64,000 bases of DNA from positions 62,001 through 126,000 of the forward strand of contig NZ_FMCR01000010.1 of the NCBI RefSeq assembly GCF_900091575.1, given 5' to 3'. Source of the stretch: Micromonospora saelicesensis (GTDB lineage: Bacteria; Actinomycetota; Actinomycetes; Mycobacteriales; Micromonosporaceae). The translations under genes and the position numbers were made by a program. The notes under the pieces were generated by a model. That model saw only the letters and a program-made list of their open reading frames with translations, made no database searches and was not told where the DNA came from. Shown one piece after another: positions 1-8,941 of the stretch (its first letter is position 1; every line of letters begins with the position of its first letter).

Positions 1-1
1 T

Positions 2-2467
2 GATGTCCAGGCCGCCGAGCGCCTCATCGAGCTGGCCCGACGCTCGACGGACCGCAACGAGCAGGTGCGGCACCTGACGGCCGCAGTGGCACTGTGGCGG
101 GGCCCACCGCTGGCCGACGTGGCCGGGTCGGCCTGGCTCGAGGAGCAGGCGGAACATCTGGCACGCCTACGGTTGGAGGCCGAACGATCGCTGGCCGAGG
201 CCCGGCTGTCCGTCGGTGAGCACGCCGGCCTCGTCCCCGGGTTGGAACGGCTCGTCCGACAGCATCCCTTCGACGAGCACCTGCACGCGCAGCTGATGCT
301 CGCCCTGTACCGCGACGGCCGACAGGGCGAGGCGGTCGCCACGTACCGGCGGCTGCGCGACAACCTGCGGGAGAACCTCGGCCTCGACCCCGGTCCCCGG
401 CTACGCGACCTGGAGTGCGCCATCCTGCGCCAGGACACCGCTATCGCCGCACCGGCCGCGGCGGCACCGACGCGGGTCGCGGCGCAACTGCCTCCCCCCG
501 TACCCACGTTCACCGGACGCGACGCGGAGCTGGCGGCCCTCGACGCGCTGGTCGACCGGGGCGGTGCCGTCGTGGTGTCCGGGACCGCCGGCGTCGGCAA
601 GACCGCCCTCGCCGTGCACTGGGCGCACCGCGCGGCCGAGCGCTTCCCCGACGGGCAGCTCTACGTCAACCTGCGCGGCTTCGACCCGGCGGCGACCCCG
701 ACCGAGCCGGCGCGAGCGCTGCACGGCTTCCTGGAGGCGCTCGGCGTTCCGGCGGCCCGGATGCCCCGCGACCCGGACGCGATGGTGAGCCTGTACCGCA
801 CGACGGTGGCGGGCAAGCGACTGCTGGTGGTGCTGGACAACGCCCGCGACGCGGAACAGGTCCGGCCGCTGCTGCCCGGCTCACCGGACTGCCTCGCCAT
901 CGTCACCAGCCGCGACCAGCTCATTCCGCTGGTCGTCACCGAAAGCGCCCAACCGGTGCCCCTCGACCTGCTGAGCCCCGGCGAAGCCCGCGACATGCTG
1001 GTCCGCCGGCTCGGGGAACGCCAGGTCGCCGCCGAACCCGCCGCTGCCGACACCATCGCCGACCGGTGCGCGCGGCTGCCCATCGCCCTGGCCATCGTGG
1101 CCGCCAGAGCCGCCACCAACCGGCACTTCTCGTTGGCCGCCGTCGCCGGCGAGCTGGGCGACCTGGACGCCTTCCGCGCAGGCGACGAGGCCACCGACGT
1201 ACGGGCGGTCTTCTCCTGGTCGTGCCGGACGCTCAGCCCACCCGCGGCCCGGCTGTTCCGACTGCTGAGCCTGCATCCCGGCCCGGACGTCTCGGCCCCG
1301 GCCGTGGCCAGCCTGGCCGGCGTCGACGGTCAGGCGACCGGCCCCCTGCTCACCGAGTTGACCCGGGCGAATCTCTTCACCGAGCACACGTACGGGCGCT
1401 ACGCGTTCCACGATCTGCTGCGCGCGTACGCCGCCAGCCTCGCCGACGAGACTGAGCCGCCGGCCGAGCATCGGGCCGCCGTGCACCGGCTGCTCGACCA
1501 CTGCCTGCACACCGCCCACGCCGCCGACCTGGCACTGCACCCGCACTTCAGCGCGATCAGCCTCCCGCCACCCCGCGCGGGTGTGACGCCGGAGCGTCCC
1601 AGGAGCCGGTCGGCCGCCGCGGCGTGGTTCACCACCGAGGTCCCTGTCCTGCTCGGCGCGGTCCCGCTCGCGGCGCGGTCCGGGTTCGAGGGACACGCCT
1701 GGCGGCTCGCCTGGACCATGGCCGGCTTCCTGCACCGGCAGGGGCACTGGCAGGACTGGCTCGGCACGCAACAGATCGCTCTGGCCGCCGCGTCCCGCAT
1801 CGGGGATCAGGCGGGGCAGGGCCACGCGCACCGCAGCCTCGGTCTCGCCTGCTCCCGGCTCCGACGGTACGACGAGGCCGACGACCACCTGCGGCGCGCA
1901 CTCGACCTGTTCACCGACGTCGGCGACGACGCCGGACGGGCACACACCTGCCTGAATCTTGGTCAACTGGCCGAGCGGCAGGGACAGCACCAGCAGGCGC
2001 TGCGCCATACCCGGCGGGCTTTGGCCCTGTTCCGGGGGACCGGAAACCGGGCCGGGCAGGGGTACACCCTCAACGCGGTCGGTTGGCAGGAAGCGCTGCT
2101 CGGCAACTACCACCACGCCCTCGAATCCTGTGGCGAGGCGCTGCGGATGTTGCAGGAGGTGGACGACGTCCAGGGGCAGGCCGACACCTGGGACAGCCTC
2201 GGCCACGCCCACCACCAGCTCGGGGACTACCGGCGCGCTATCGCCTGCTACGAACACGCCCTCGAACTCTTCACGCAGGTCAACGACCGGTACGCCGAAG
2301 CCAGCACGTACGTCAATCTCGGCGGCAGCCACCGGGCCCTCGGCGACCTCGGCGCCACCCGCGCCGCGTGGCGCCGAGCCCTGACCATCCTCGACGAGCT
2401 GGGTGATGCCGACGCCGACTCGATCCGCGCCGACCTCGACCAGCTCGACGCCACGCGGCTGCACTGA
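2..2467 (+). CDS. AfsR/SARP-family transcriptional regulator (5' end missing)
   Basis: The reading frame is open to the left edge, so the N-terminal DNA-binding domain lies outside the window; 821 residues are visible. The first ~140 are a bacterial transcriptional activation domain (WLEEQ, LMLALYRDGRQGEA, LGLDPGPRLRDLE). An NB-ARC-type ATPase follows, with P-loop GTAGVGKT near visible residue 195 and LLVVLDNARD as Walker B. The last ~250 residues are TPR-like helical repeats (GQGHAHRSLGLACSRLRRYDEA and similar). Known members of this family activate secondary-metabolite or developmental genes and couple DNA binding to nucleotide and protein signals. The target is not evident; the two secreted proteins just downstream on the same strand are candidates. 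Ends with TGA at 2467. Confidence 0.93.
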   Translation, partial: DVQAAERLIELARRSTDRNEQVRHLTAAVALWRGPPLADVAGSAWLEEQAEHLARLRLEAERSLAEARLSVGEHAGLVPGLERLVRQHPFDEHLHAQLMLALYRDGRQGEAVATYRRLRDNLRENLGLDPGPRLRDLECAILRQDTAIAAPAAAAPTRVAAQLPPPVPTFTGRDAELAALDALVDRGGAVVVSGTAGVGKTALAVHWAHRAAERFPDGQLYVNLRGFDPAATPTEPARALHGFLEALGVPAARMPRDPDAMVSLYRTTVAGKRLLVVLDNARDAEQVRPLLPGSPDCLAIVTSRDQLIPLVVTESAQPVPLDLLSPGEARDMLVRRLGERQVAAEPAAADTIADRCARLPIALAIVAARAATNRHFSLAAVAGELGDLDAFRAGDEATDVRAVFSWSCRTLSPPAARLFRLLSLHPGPDVSAPAVASLAGVDGQATGPLLTELTRANLFTEHTYGRYAFHDLLRAYAASLADETEPPAEHRAAVHRLLDHCLHTAHAADLALHPHFSAISLPPPRAGVTPERPRSRSAAAAWFTTEVPVLLGAVPLAARSGFEGHAWRLAWTMAGFLHRQGHWQDWLGTQQIALAAASRIGDQAGQGHAHRSLGLACSRLRRYDEADDHLRRALDLFTDVGDDAGRAHTCLNLGQLAERQGQHQQALRHTRRALALFRGTGNRAGQGYTLNAVGWQEALLGNYHHALESCGEALRMLQEVDDVQGQADTWDSLGHAHHQLGDYRRAIACYEHALELFTQVNDRYAEASTYVNLGGSHRALGDLGATRAAWRRALTILDELGDADADSIRADLDQLDATRLH

Positions 2468-2561
2468 CGTACCCCGCTTTCTGCGCCGTTTCCGAACCGC
2501 TTCAGCGTGCCCCGCCACTCTTCGGACACCAGTTTCTTCCGTACCAGGAATGGAGCGTTCG

Positions 2562-3281
2562 ATGAGTCGTTTGGCACACCGCCTCGGGGTGATCGGGGTG
2601 GTCAGCGGGACATTGCTGGCCATGTCCTCCGCCGCCGTGGCCCAGACCGAGAAGCCGCCGCAGAAGGGCGCCGACTGCGTGGTCCAGCACGTCGACGAGC
2701 GCGGCGAAGTCGTCCGTACCGAGACCGCGTCCGAGGGCCGGGAGTACGGCCAGTTCCGCTGCGTCGCCGGGCAGTGGACGTTCGCCTGGGCGCCGTTCGG
2801 AGCGGACGACATGATCACGGCCGACGAGATCCGGATCGACCCGGCGGGTGCCGTCTCGGTGCGGCGGTTCACCGGGCCCGCGCTCGGCAACGACCTCACG
2901 GTGGGCGAGATGGCCGACATCGCCCAGGCCGTCAGCGGCAGCCGTGAGGCGCTGATCGACCGCGCGATCGTGGCGGTCGACGACGGCAAGGAGCGGACCC
3001 CGGAGCAGGTCGAGGCGCTGCTGGCCGGCAAGGACACCACCGGGGTACGGGTGCTGGACATCATCGAGAAGCCCAATGCCGCCATGTCGACGAAGGACGT
3101 CATCGACGAGGCCGGCGGCACCCCCGAGACGACAGTCGTCTACTTCAGCATCTGGGGCGCGATCAAGTCGGCGATCGCCTGGATCGTGGACACGATCGGT
3201 GACATCGGTGAGTGGATCGACGACCACTGCGACCTGGGGTCCCCCAACGACTTCGGCGACATCGTCACGTGTCGCTGGTAG
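2562..3281 (+). CDS. secreted protein of unknown function with duplicated motif (paralogue of the next gene)
   Basis: 239 residues. The ATG at 2562 is preceded by GGAG six bases upstream; an in-frame ATG at 2550 is a weaker alternative. A Sec signal peptide is visible (basic start, hydrophobic core, AVA cleavage before QTEK). The mature part carries two copies of a ~40-residue unit. The first starts TADEIRIDPAG. The second starts TPEQVEALLAGKD and continues with a short beta-like VRVLDIIE and a helix. The C-terminus is rich in aromatic and acidic residues and has two cysteines. No known family recognised. The same unit occurs in the following gene, so the two are likely a tandem duplication exported together. 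Confidence 0.85.
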   Translation: MSRLAHRLGVIGVVSGTLLAMSSAAVAQTEKPPQKGADCVVQHVDERGEVVRTETASEGREYGQFRCVAGQWTFAWAPFGADDMITADEIRIDPAGAVSVRRFTGPALGNDLTVGEMADIAQAVSGSREALIDRAIVAVDDGKERTPEQVEALLAGKDTTGVRVLDIIEKPNAAMSTKDVIDEAGGTPETTVVYFSIWGAIKSAIAWIVDTIGDIGEWIDDHCDLGSPNDFGDIVTCRW

Positions 3282-3324
3282 CCCGTCCCACCCCGCCGAC
3301 ACCGATCACCGAGATGAGGACAGG

Positions 3325-4209
3325 ATGACAAATCTGCGGGACATCACCAGGCGCGCCACCATCGTCACGACCGCCCTGATCGTCGGGCTGACCGCTTCGT
3401 ACGCACCGTCGCAGGCCGCCGAGGGGGAGGCCCGGACGACGATCACCGACCACCCCGGTGCCCCGGGCACGATGCTTCAACAGTTCGAGGACCTGACCGG
3501 CCGACCCGTCGGCGACCTGGACAAGGTGCTGGCCGTCGACACCGGCGGGCGGACCCTCACGGCCGACCAACTCGCAGCGCTCGCCGCGGGCAAGGAGGTC
3601 GACGGTGTCAAGGTCGTCGGCACGATTCCGGGCAGCCGGGACGTCCTCGGCACGACCATGGCCGACCTCGCCGACGGCGCGTACGACGGCAGCGGCGACA
3701 GCGGGACAGCAACGTCGCTGCTCTTCTCCTCCTCCACCCCCGACGGCCGGGAGTGGTGCCTGACCATGTGCGTCGCGTCGGGCAAGACCATCTGGCAGTG
3801 CCTGCTGTCGCGCCGGACGGGGGATCTCATCTTCACCCTCGACCTCGCCGGCAGCACCACGATCGGCGGGACGAAGGCTGCCTTCGAGAAGGCCAATGGC
3901 GTCGCCGTCGACGGCCCGTACACGGTGGACACGCTGGTCGGCGATCGTGAGCCCTCGGCGGACGAGATCAAGATGCTGCTCGACGGCAAGGACATCGAGT
4001 CGATGCGCCGGGTGGCGACAGTGGACGGGCCGGACCCCGAGTGGGCGCTGGCCGACATCGCCGAGAAGTCCGGCGTTGTGTACGCGAAGACCAAGGGCCA
4101 CCTCTTCACCCTCAACCTGCCCATCCTCGGCAAGATCCTCGTCTTCTGCGTCTCGCAGGATGGCGGGAAGACCTGGAAATGCTCGGCCAAACAATGGGGC
4201 GGGTTCTGA
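3325..4209 (+). CDS. secreted protein of unknown function with two copies of the same motif
   Basis: 294 residues. The ATG at 3325 follows a GAGGACAGG ribosome site; longer in-frame ATGs upstream would read through the previous gene. Residues 1-34 form a signal peptide (RRATIVTTALIVGLTA, cleavage after SQAA). Two repeats are visible, LTADQLAALAAGKE and PSADEIKMLLDGKD, each ~42 residues and each followed by a cysteine-bearing beta-rich stretch (CLTMCVASGKTIWQC and CVSQDGGKTWKC). The motif matches the repeats of the preceding gene. The cysteine pairs suggest disulfides in the mature protein. Function unknown; a strong hairpin terminator follows, so the pair probably forms one transcript. Confidence 0.86.
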   Translation: MTNLRDITRRATIVTTALIVGLTASYAPSQAAEGEARTTITDHPGAPGTMLQQFEDLTGRPVGDLDKVLAVDTGGRTLTADQLAALAAGKEVDGVKVVGTIPGSRDVLGTTMADLADGAYDGSGDSGTATSLLFSSSTPDGREWCLTMCVASGKTIWQCLLSRRTGDLIFTLDLAGSTTIGGTKAAFEKANGVAVDGPYTVDTLVGDREPSADEIKMLLDGKDIESMRRVATVDGPDPEWALADIAEKSGVVYAKTKGHLFTLNLPILGKILVFCVSQDGGKTWKCSAKQWGGF

Positions 4210-4226
4210 CGGGTAGCCCGTCCACG

Positions 4227-4269
4227 GTCCCGCTCCGCATCGACCTCCCCGGTCGAGGCGGAGCGGGAC
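4227..4269 (+). terminator. intrinsic-type hairpin after the secreted pair
   Basis: GTCCCGCTCCGC (4227-4238) pairs perfectly with GCGGAGCGGGAC (4258-4269). A second inner stem TCGACC/GGTCGA (4240-4245 with 4251-4256) extends it to an 18-bp interrupted stem. There is no long T-run, as is usual in GC-rich actinobacteria. Confidence 0.8.
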
Positions 4270-4344
4270 TTGCTTCCGGGCGGCAGCGCTGACGAGTGTC
4301 TGACAGGGACAGACGGTGCCGAGCGCGTCCCCGATACTCGGCAG

Positions 4345-4653
4345 GTGATCAGCAATGACCCTCGCGTCCCGTGGTTGCCTCGCGCGCCCCATCCAGCCGA
4401 CAGCTCGACGCTGCCGCTCTACATGGTCATCTTCTTTGTCCTGGGCCTCCTCGGCTTCGCGGCACACGGGTTGGTCGACGGCAGGGAAGGGTTCGTCCTC
4501 GCGAGCATCATCTCGGGAGTGTTCTTCGCGTGCTTCCTGATCCTCTTCGCGATCTACTGGATCGGATACCTGCTCAAAGGCCACGCCATCTGGCAGGCCG
4601 AGCGCCAGGCCGGGTCCGAAGGGCCGTCCGCGGGTCAACAACCGGAGGACTGA
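4345..4653 (+). CDS. small two-helix membrane protein, unknown function
   Basis: About 102 residues from a GTG at 4345; the frame stays open to 4270, so the start is uncertain and no strong ribosome site is visible. Two hydrophobic segments are clear: LYMVIFFVLGLLGFAAHGLV and, after a short charged loop, FVLASIISGVFFACFLILFA. The tail is hydrophilic (AERQAGSEGPSAGQQPED). No family recognised. It lies between a terminator and a sigma-factor gene. Confidence 0.6.
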   Translation: MISNDPRVPWLPRAPHPADSSTLPLYMVIFFVLGLLGFAAHGLVDGREGFVLASIISGVFFACFLILFAIYWIGYLLKGHAIWQAERQAGSEGPSAGQQPED

Positions 4654-4765
4654 GCCCGTCGGGTTGAGCCCGGCGTGCGGTCCTCCACTCAACCCCGAAG
4701 GTCGCCGGTGGCGTCTCACTCTGCGTCCGCACTTAGACGCGAGGTGGACGCGACCTGGAGGTGGC

Positions 4766-5296
4766 GTGAGTCGGCACGAGGACGACGAAGAGTTTCGGCT
4801 GTTCGTCCAACGACAGTGGGGGTCGCTGCTTCGAACGGCCTACCTGCTGACCGGCGACCGGGGGACAGCCGAGGACCTGACGCAGTCGGCGTTGGAGAAG
4901 ACCCATCGGCGCTGGGGGAGGGTTCTGCGCCGGGACGCGCCCGAGGTCTACGTACGCCGGGCGATGGTGAACACGGCGATCTCCTGGCGGCGTCGGCGGC
5001 GGCCGTTGGAGGTGCCGCTGCTGACCTCCGACAGCCAGCCGGCGCATGACGCGTACGTGCAGGTGGAGCAGCGGCAACTACTCCTCGCCGCGTTGCGGCG
5101 ATTACCGCCCCGGACGCAGGCGGTGCTGGTGCTGCGCTACTTCGAGGATCTCAGCGAGGCGGACACCGCCAAGGTCCTCGGCTGCTCCGTCGGCGCGGTG
5201 AAGAGCCAGGCGTCGCGCGGGTTGGCCCGGCTGCGCAGCGACTTCGCCCCACCCGCCGCTCAGTCCCCGGTACGGCTCGAGGAGGAACTGGCATGA
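4766..5296 (+). CDS. SigE-family ECF RNA polymerase sigma factor
   Basis: 176 residues from the GTG at 4766, five bases after GGAGG. Region 2 is RLFVQRQWGSLLRTAYLLTGDRGTAEDLTQ. The basic linker is RRAMVNTAISWRRRRRPLE. Region 4 is LPPRTQAVLVLRYFEDLSEADTAKVLGCS followed by the recognition helix VGAVKSQASRGLARLR. This layout matches the Streptomyces-type SigE group of group-4 sigma factors, which direct RNA polymerase to stress or envelope promoters. Its stop codon overlaps the start of the next gene (ATGA at 5293), indicating translational coupling to a membrane-anchored partner that is probably its anti-sigma or sensor. Confidence 0.93.
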   Translation: MSRHEDDEEFRLFVQRQWGSLLRTAYLLTGDRGTAEDLTQSALEKTHRRWGRVLRRDAPEVYVRRAMVNTAISWRRRRRPLEVPLLTSDSQPAHDAYVQVEQRQLLLAALRRLPPRTQAVLVLRYFEDLSEADTAKVLGCSVGAVKSQASRGLARLRSDFAPPAAQSPVRLEEELA

Positions 5297-6723
5297 CCGG
5301 AAGCTTCGCCAATTCGACGCTCAGTCCCGCACTGCGGCAGGCCGCGCACGGCGTCGACGTACCCGAGGACCCCTGGCCCGGGTTCGCCCGCCGGGAGCGA
5401 CGGCACCAGCGGACCCGGCTGATCCGCACGGCGTTGGCCGCTGCGGTCGGGGTGGCGCTCGTCGGGGTCCAGACCAACGTGGTTCCGCTGCCCGGATGGG
5501 CACCGGGCATCGCGGTCGCCGCCACTCCGACGGCGCTGCTCGACGCGCCACCGCGGGGCGCGCTGGCCGGGGATCGGGCCTGGCTGGACACGCTCCGGAC
5601 GCGGATCAGCGCCGATCCGCCGGTGCGAATCGACGCCCCGGTGGGTGCCTGGAAGATCGGCGATCGTGACCGGATCCGGCTGATCTACGGCAGTGACCAG
5701 CCTGGCCACCGGGTCGCGCTGGTCGCGGTGCCGCTGCGGTTCGGCCTGCTGACCAGGGAGGCACTGGTCTGGTACATGGGTCCGGCCGGAGCCGGTGCCC
5801 AGCAGATGCGGTACGGCGGCCACAGCGAGGGCGACGACGACCCGGTGATGACGCTGATGCAGGTATACCCCGACCGGGCCGGGTTCGCGGTCGCCGTCGG
5901 TCCGCCCGAATCCACGGTGACGATCAGTGGCGAGCCTCGATACACGTCGAGGGGGACGGTGGAGTACCAGGACATCGCCAGGGCGGACGGCGGCGGGGTC
6001 GGGTTCGCCGTGCTGCCTCCCCAACCCCTGCCGCACGAACCCGTCGTCCGGGTCAGCCGCGGCGACCGGGTGTTCTTCCAGGGCGGTCTGGGTGGCGGCC
6101 CGTACGCCGGGCTCGACCCGACCGGGCCGGAGATGGACGCCCTGCTGACCGGCGCTCGCCGACCCGTCCGAGGCACGCCGCTCGACGAAGCCAACCTCCG
6201 CAACTTCGTCCATACGGCACTCCAGAACAGCCAGCTCCCGGCCGTCGACACGACGGTACGGGTGCGGTGGTCGGGCCGCGAGCACGGCCAGGCCGCCGCG
6301 CTGCTCACCGTGCGGCCGGCCGGCGGTGGAGTGATCGCGTACGCCATGCACGGCGACGATCGGACCGGATGGTGGATCGACCTGCGGCTGCTGTTGCCGG
6401 CCGAGGGCGCCGATCGCCGACCGATCGGCTGGCGGGTCCGGACCGAGGACGGCGCCCGGCCCCCCACCGGCCAGGTGCGGGTGATCGCCCCGCCGGACGC
6501 GGCCCGCGTCACGGTGACGGTCGGAGGCGCACCCCCGGCCACTGTCGTCCTCGACGCGTCGAACGCCGGCACCACCCGGGTACCGCCGGACCAGCCGGCC
6601 ACTCTCACCGCGTACTCCGCCGACGGCGGCATCCTCGGGACCACCCCGCTGCCGCCTGTGGAAACGATCAGCGACGCGGGAGGTCTGCCGGGCGACAGCC
6701 CGGCCACCCGGGTGACACCCTGA
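5293..6723 (+). CDS. membrane-anchored partner of the sigma factor (putative anti-sigma/sensor)
   Basis: 476 residues, starting inside the stop of the sigma gene. The first ~40 residues are cytoplasmic and polar (VDVPEDPWPGFARRERRHQR). One membrane segment follows (TALAAAVGVALVGVQ), then a ~410-residue extracytoplasmic region rich in beta-like stretches. No zinc-binding anti-sigma motif (HxxxCxxC) is visible, so a ZAS-type anti-sigma domain is not supported. The role is inferred from the coupling and topology: a short cytoplasmic part that could hold the sigma factor and a large outer domain that could sense an envelope signal. Confidence 0.75.
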   Translation: MTGSFANSTLSPALRQAAHGVDVPEDPWPGFARRERRHQRTRLIRTALAAAVGVALVGVQTNVVPLPGWAPGIAVAATPTALLDAPPRGALAGDRAWLDTLRTRISADPPVRIDAPVGAWKIGDRDRIRLIYGSDQPGHRVALVAVPLRFGLLTREALVWYMGPAGAGAQQMRYGGHSEGDDDPVMTLMQVYPDRAGFAVAVGPPESTVTISGEPRYTSRGTVEYQDIARADGGGVGFAVLPPQPLPHEPVVRVSRGDRVFFQGGLGGGPYAGLDPTGPEMDALLTGARRPVRGTPLDEANLRNFVHTALQNSQLPAVDTTVRVRWSGREHGQAAALLTVRPAGGGVIAYAMHGDDRTGWWIDLRLLLPAEGADRRPIGWRVRTEDGARPPTGQVRVIAPPDAARVTVTVGGAPPATVVLDASNAGTTRVPPDQPATLTAYSADGGILGTTPLPPVETISDAGGLPGDSPATRVTP

Positions 6724-6730
6724 CGCAGCG

Positions 6731-6756
6731 GCCGAGCCGTCCGAGGACGGCTCGGC
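6731..6756 (+). terminator. hairpin terminator
   Basis: GCCGAGCCGTCC (6731-6742) and GGACGGCTCGGC (6745-6756) form a perfect 12-bp stem with a minimal loop, eight bases after the stop of the sigma-partner gene. Confidence 0.8.
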
Positions 6757-6814
6757 CCGCGTCGGTCTCTAGGATCGACAGCCTTGATGGCGAAGACGGC
6801 CTGCGGGAGCGCAT

Positions 6815-8032
6815 GTGACAAGCGAGGCAGAACGGCCACCCGACCGGCTCGGCGACATCGCCGAGCGGGCCGAAGCCGTCCTCGTCGACTTCGACGGTCC
6901 GATCTGCCGCCTGTTCGGCAGCAGGGCCGCGCCGCGTATCGCCGCGGACCTGCGTCAGCTGATCGTCGACCGGGGCGTCGTTCTGCCCGCTGAGCTGCGC
7001 GACGGGGACGACCCGCTGGAGCTGTTCCGCGCGACCGCTGTGGTCGCGCCCGAGCTGGTCGGCGTCGTCGGTGCGGCCCTGGCGGCGGCGGAGGTCGAGG
7101 CGGCGGCGTCTGCGGAGACCACGATCGGAGCCTTCGACCTGGTCGCGGCGTGCCTGGCGACCGGGCGTCCCCTCGCCATCGTCAGCAACAACTCCGCCGC
7201 CGCCATCGGCGCCTATCTCGGGCGCCGCGACCGGGCCCGCTACTTCGCCGCCGTCATCGGCCGGGGTGAGCATCCCGATCTGCTGAAGCCCAACCCGGTG
7301 CCGGTTGAGCAGGCCCTGCGAGCGCTGAAGGTCGCACCCGGTGCCGCTGTTCTGGTCGGTGACTCGATCACCGACATCGCCGCCGCCCGAGCAGCCGGTG
7401 TCGCCTGTATCGGGTACGCCAACAAACCCGGCAAGGCCGAACGCCTCGTCGCCGCCGGCGCCGACGCGATCGTGACCGACATGACCGACCTGGCCGGCGT
7501 CCTCGCTCGTACGCGCAGGCCGGTCAGCCAACTGCCGTGGGTCGATTCGGGCGGCGGGCCGCTCATCGTCGTGCCGACGACGGCGCTCGGCGACTGGAAG
7601 GGCGCGTCGGACGACGACGATGACTCCTGGGGTGACTACGACCGGGCCTGCGAAGTCGACGGTTACGTGGGGGTGCTCGATGTCGGTGCGGCCCAGGCGC
7701 TCGTTCTGGCCGACGAACCGGCTTCCACCACGTACCTCCCGGACCGGCGGATCTTCGTGCGGTGGCTCTACGCCGTCTCCGAGGCAGAGGTCGTCCGCCT
7801 CGTTCCCCGGGCGGTCGAGATCGCCGACTGGGAGGACGCGGGCACGTGGACGACCAGCGGGCCAGCCGAGTTGTTCGACTCCGGCTATACCGGCGACGGG
7901 CTGGAGCACACCACCCACCTCACCGTGGACGTGGCTCCTGGCACGTACCTGATCCGCACCGCTTTCGTGCAACCCGACAAGAGGACGGCGCTGATGCTGG
8001 TCCACCTGGTCGAGCAGACGCAGTCAGCGTGA
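6815..8032 (+). CDS. HAD-family hydrolase fused to an Imm21-like immunity domain
   Basis: 405 residues from GTG 6815 (GGGAGC upstream). Residues ~20-225 are a HAD phosphatase: motif I VDFDG (D25, D27), motif II SNNS, a conserved Lys in LLKPNP, and motif IV GDSITDIAAARAAG. From ~235 a second domain begins: WVDSGGGPLIVVP, then DYDRACEVDGYVGVLDVG, ALVLADEPASTTYLP, VRWLYAVSE and a terminal GTYLIRTAF. This pattern matches the Imm21 family, known as predicted immunity proteins of polymorphic toxin systems in actinobacteria. The fusion is seen directly; the immunity role is inferred from the family. No toxin gene is adjacent. Flanked by terminators and a 42-bp palindrome, so probably monocistronic. 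Confidence 0.85.
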   Translation: MTSEAERPPDRLGDIAERAEAVLVDFDGPICRLFGSRAAPRIAADLRQLIVDRGVVLPAELRDGDDPLELFRATAVVAPELVGVVGAALAAAEVEAAASAETTIGAFDLVAACLATGRPLAIVSNNSAAAIGAYLGRRDRARYFAAVIGRGEHPDLLKPNPVPVEQALRALKVAPGAAVLVGDSITDIAAARAAGVACIGYANKPGKAERLVAAGADAIVTDMTDLAGVLARTRRPVSQLPWVDSGGGPLIVVPTTALGDWKGASDDDDDSWGDYDRACEVDGYVGVLDVGAAQALVLADEPASTTYLPDRRIFVRWLYAVSEAEVVRLVPRAVEIADWEDAGTWTTSGPAELFDSGYTGDGLEHTTHLTVDVAPGTYLIRTAFVQPDKRTALMLVHLVEQTQSA

Positions 8033-8091
8033 GTCACCTGGCGGCCTCCACCGTGCGTTCGGCTGGCCCGCCATGTCGATCTGCCGAGGAG

Positions 8092-8133
8092 CGGTATACC
8101 TCAGAGGCATATTTATACCTCTGAGGTATACCG
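8092..8133. repeat. 42-bp dispersed palindromic element, copy 1
   Basis: Two 20-base arms (left 8092-8111, right 8114-8133) are complementary at 19 of 20 positions around a 2-bp centre. The core CGGTATACCTCAGAGG is AT-rich compared with its surroundings. It sits in the 294-bp space between convergent genes, which otherwise holds nothing recognisable. Copies 2 and 3 are at 24808 and 57915. Confidence 0.9.
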
Positions 8134-8326
8134 TTTAAAACCGCATCCGCCCCGACGAAGGTGACCGACGGTGACCGGCCTGGCCATACCGCGCCGGTCC
8201 GACAGGTCGGTGTTCGCGGCCAGAGCCAACGAGCCTCCAGAGCCCTACGCACAACACCTGCGCCACGGCGACTCCCTGCGCCCGCAGTCCCAGCCAGGGT
8301 TAGGAGTTTTTGCCTAGCACCTTTCG

Positions 8327-8911
8327 CTATGAGTCCAGCCGGGGCTCGCACAGGCGCATGGCGTCCTCCTGCCAGGCACTTCCGACGAGAGCGACCGGGT
8401 AGCGCACCTCCCTGAGCCGCCTGTCCTCGGTCTCGACGGAGAACCGCACCGACAACGGCTCCAGGTCGAACGCCGTCGCGCACTCCAATTGCAGATCGAC
8501 GGCAATCTGACCGGTGCCACCCGGGCGGACGTGCCGGGCCTGGCCCATGCCGCGTACCTGGACGCCCGGCCTTTCGGCCTGCACCGCGCGGATCGTGATC
8601 GGCGCGGGGCCGGTGTTGATCAGTGTCAGCTGCCCGTTCAGCACGACGGTTCCCCTGCTGTTCGAGCCTCCCGAATAGCCCGACTCGGGTAGGGCCACGA
8701 GGGAGACCACAGTGGACCGCTCGCGCTGTGCACGAGAGTCTCGCAACTCACCGACACCGATGCCGCCGAGCACCACACCGATCACGAAGGCGGCGACGAG
8801 CGCAAGGAGCACGTTCCGCCTGTTCGCGACGTTCCCGTGGGTGATGTCGCTCCGTTCGGCCGGTTCATGACCGTGTTCGTCGAGATCGATCACCACATGC
8901 TCCGCCGCCAT
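8327..8911 (-). CDS. single-pass membrane protein, unknown function
   Basis: 194 residues from ATG at 8911. Residues 1-31 are polar and acidic with histidines. A membrane helix (NVLLALVAAFVIGVVLGGIG) spans ~32-52. The remaining ~140 residues are external and beta-rich (LTLINTGPAPITIRAVQAE, ARHVRPGGTGQIAVDLQLEC), resembling an Ig-like fold that stabilises a surface domain, with a possible disulfide between the two late cysteines. No named family recognised. It stands alone, convergent to the HAD-Imm21 gene. Confidence 0.75.
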   Translation of the reverse strand: MAAEHVVIDLDEHGHEPAERSDITHGNVANRRNVLLALVAAFVIGVVLGGIGVGELRDSRAQRERSTVVSLVALPESGYSGGSNSRGTVVLNGQLTLINTGPAPITIRAVQAERPGVQVRGMGQARHVRPGGTGQIAVDLQLECATAFDLEPLSVRFSVETEDRRLREVRYPVALVGSAWQEDAMRLCEPRLDS

Positions 8912-8941
8912 TGCGACAGCCTAGGGCTGGCGCATGTCCGG

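Noticed and set aside
881..3121. 746-residue open frame on the minus strand across the AfsR-like and secreted genes
   Set aside because: Composition is Arg/Gly/Pro-rich with no domain, and it lies antisense to genes with clear domains and ribosome sites.
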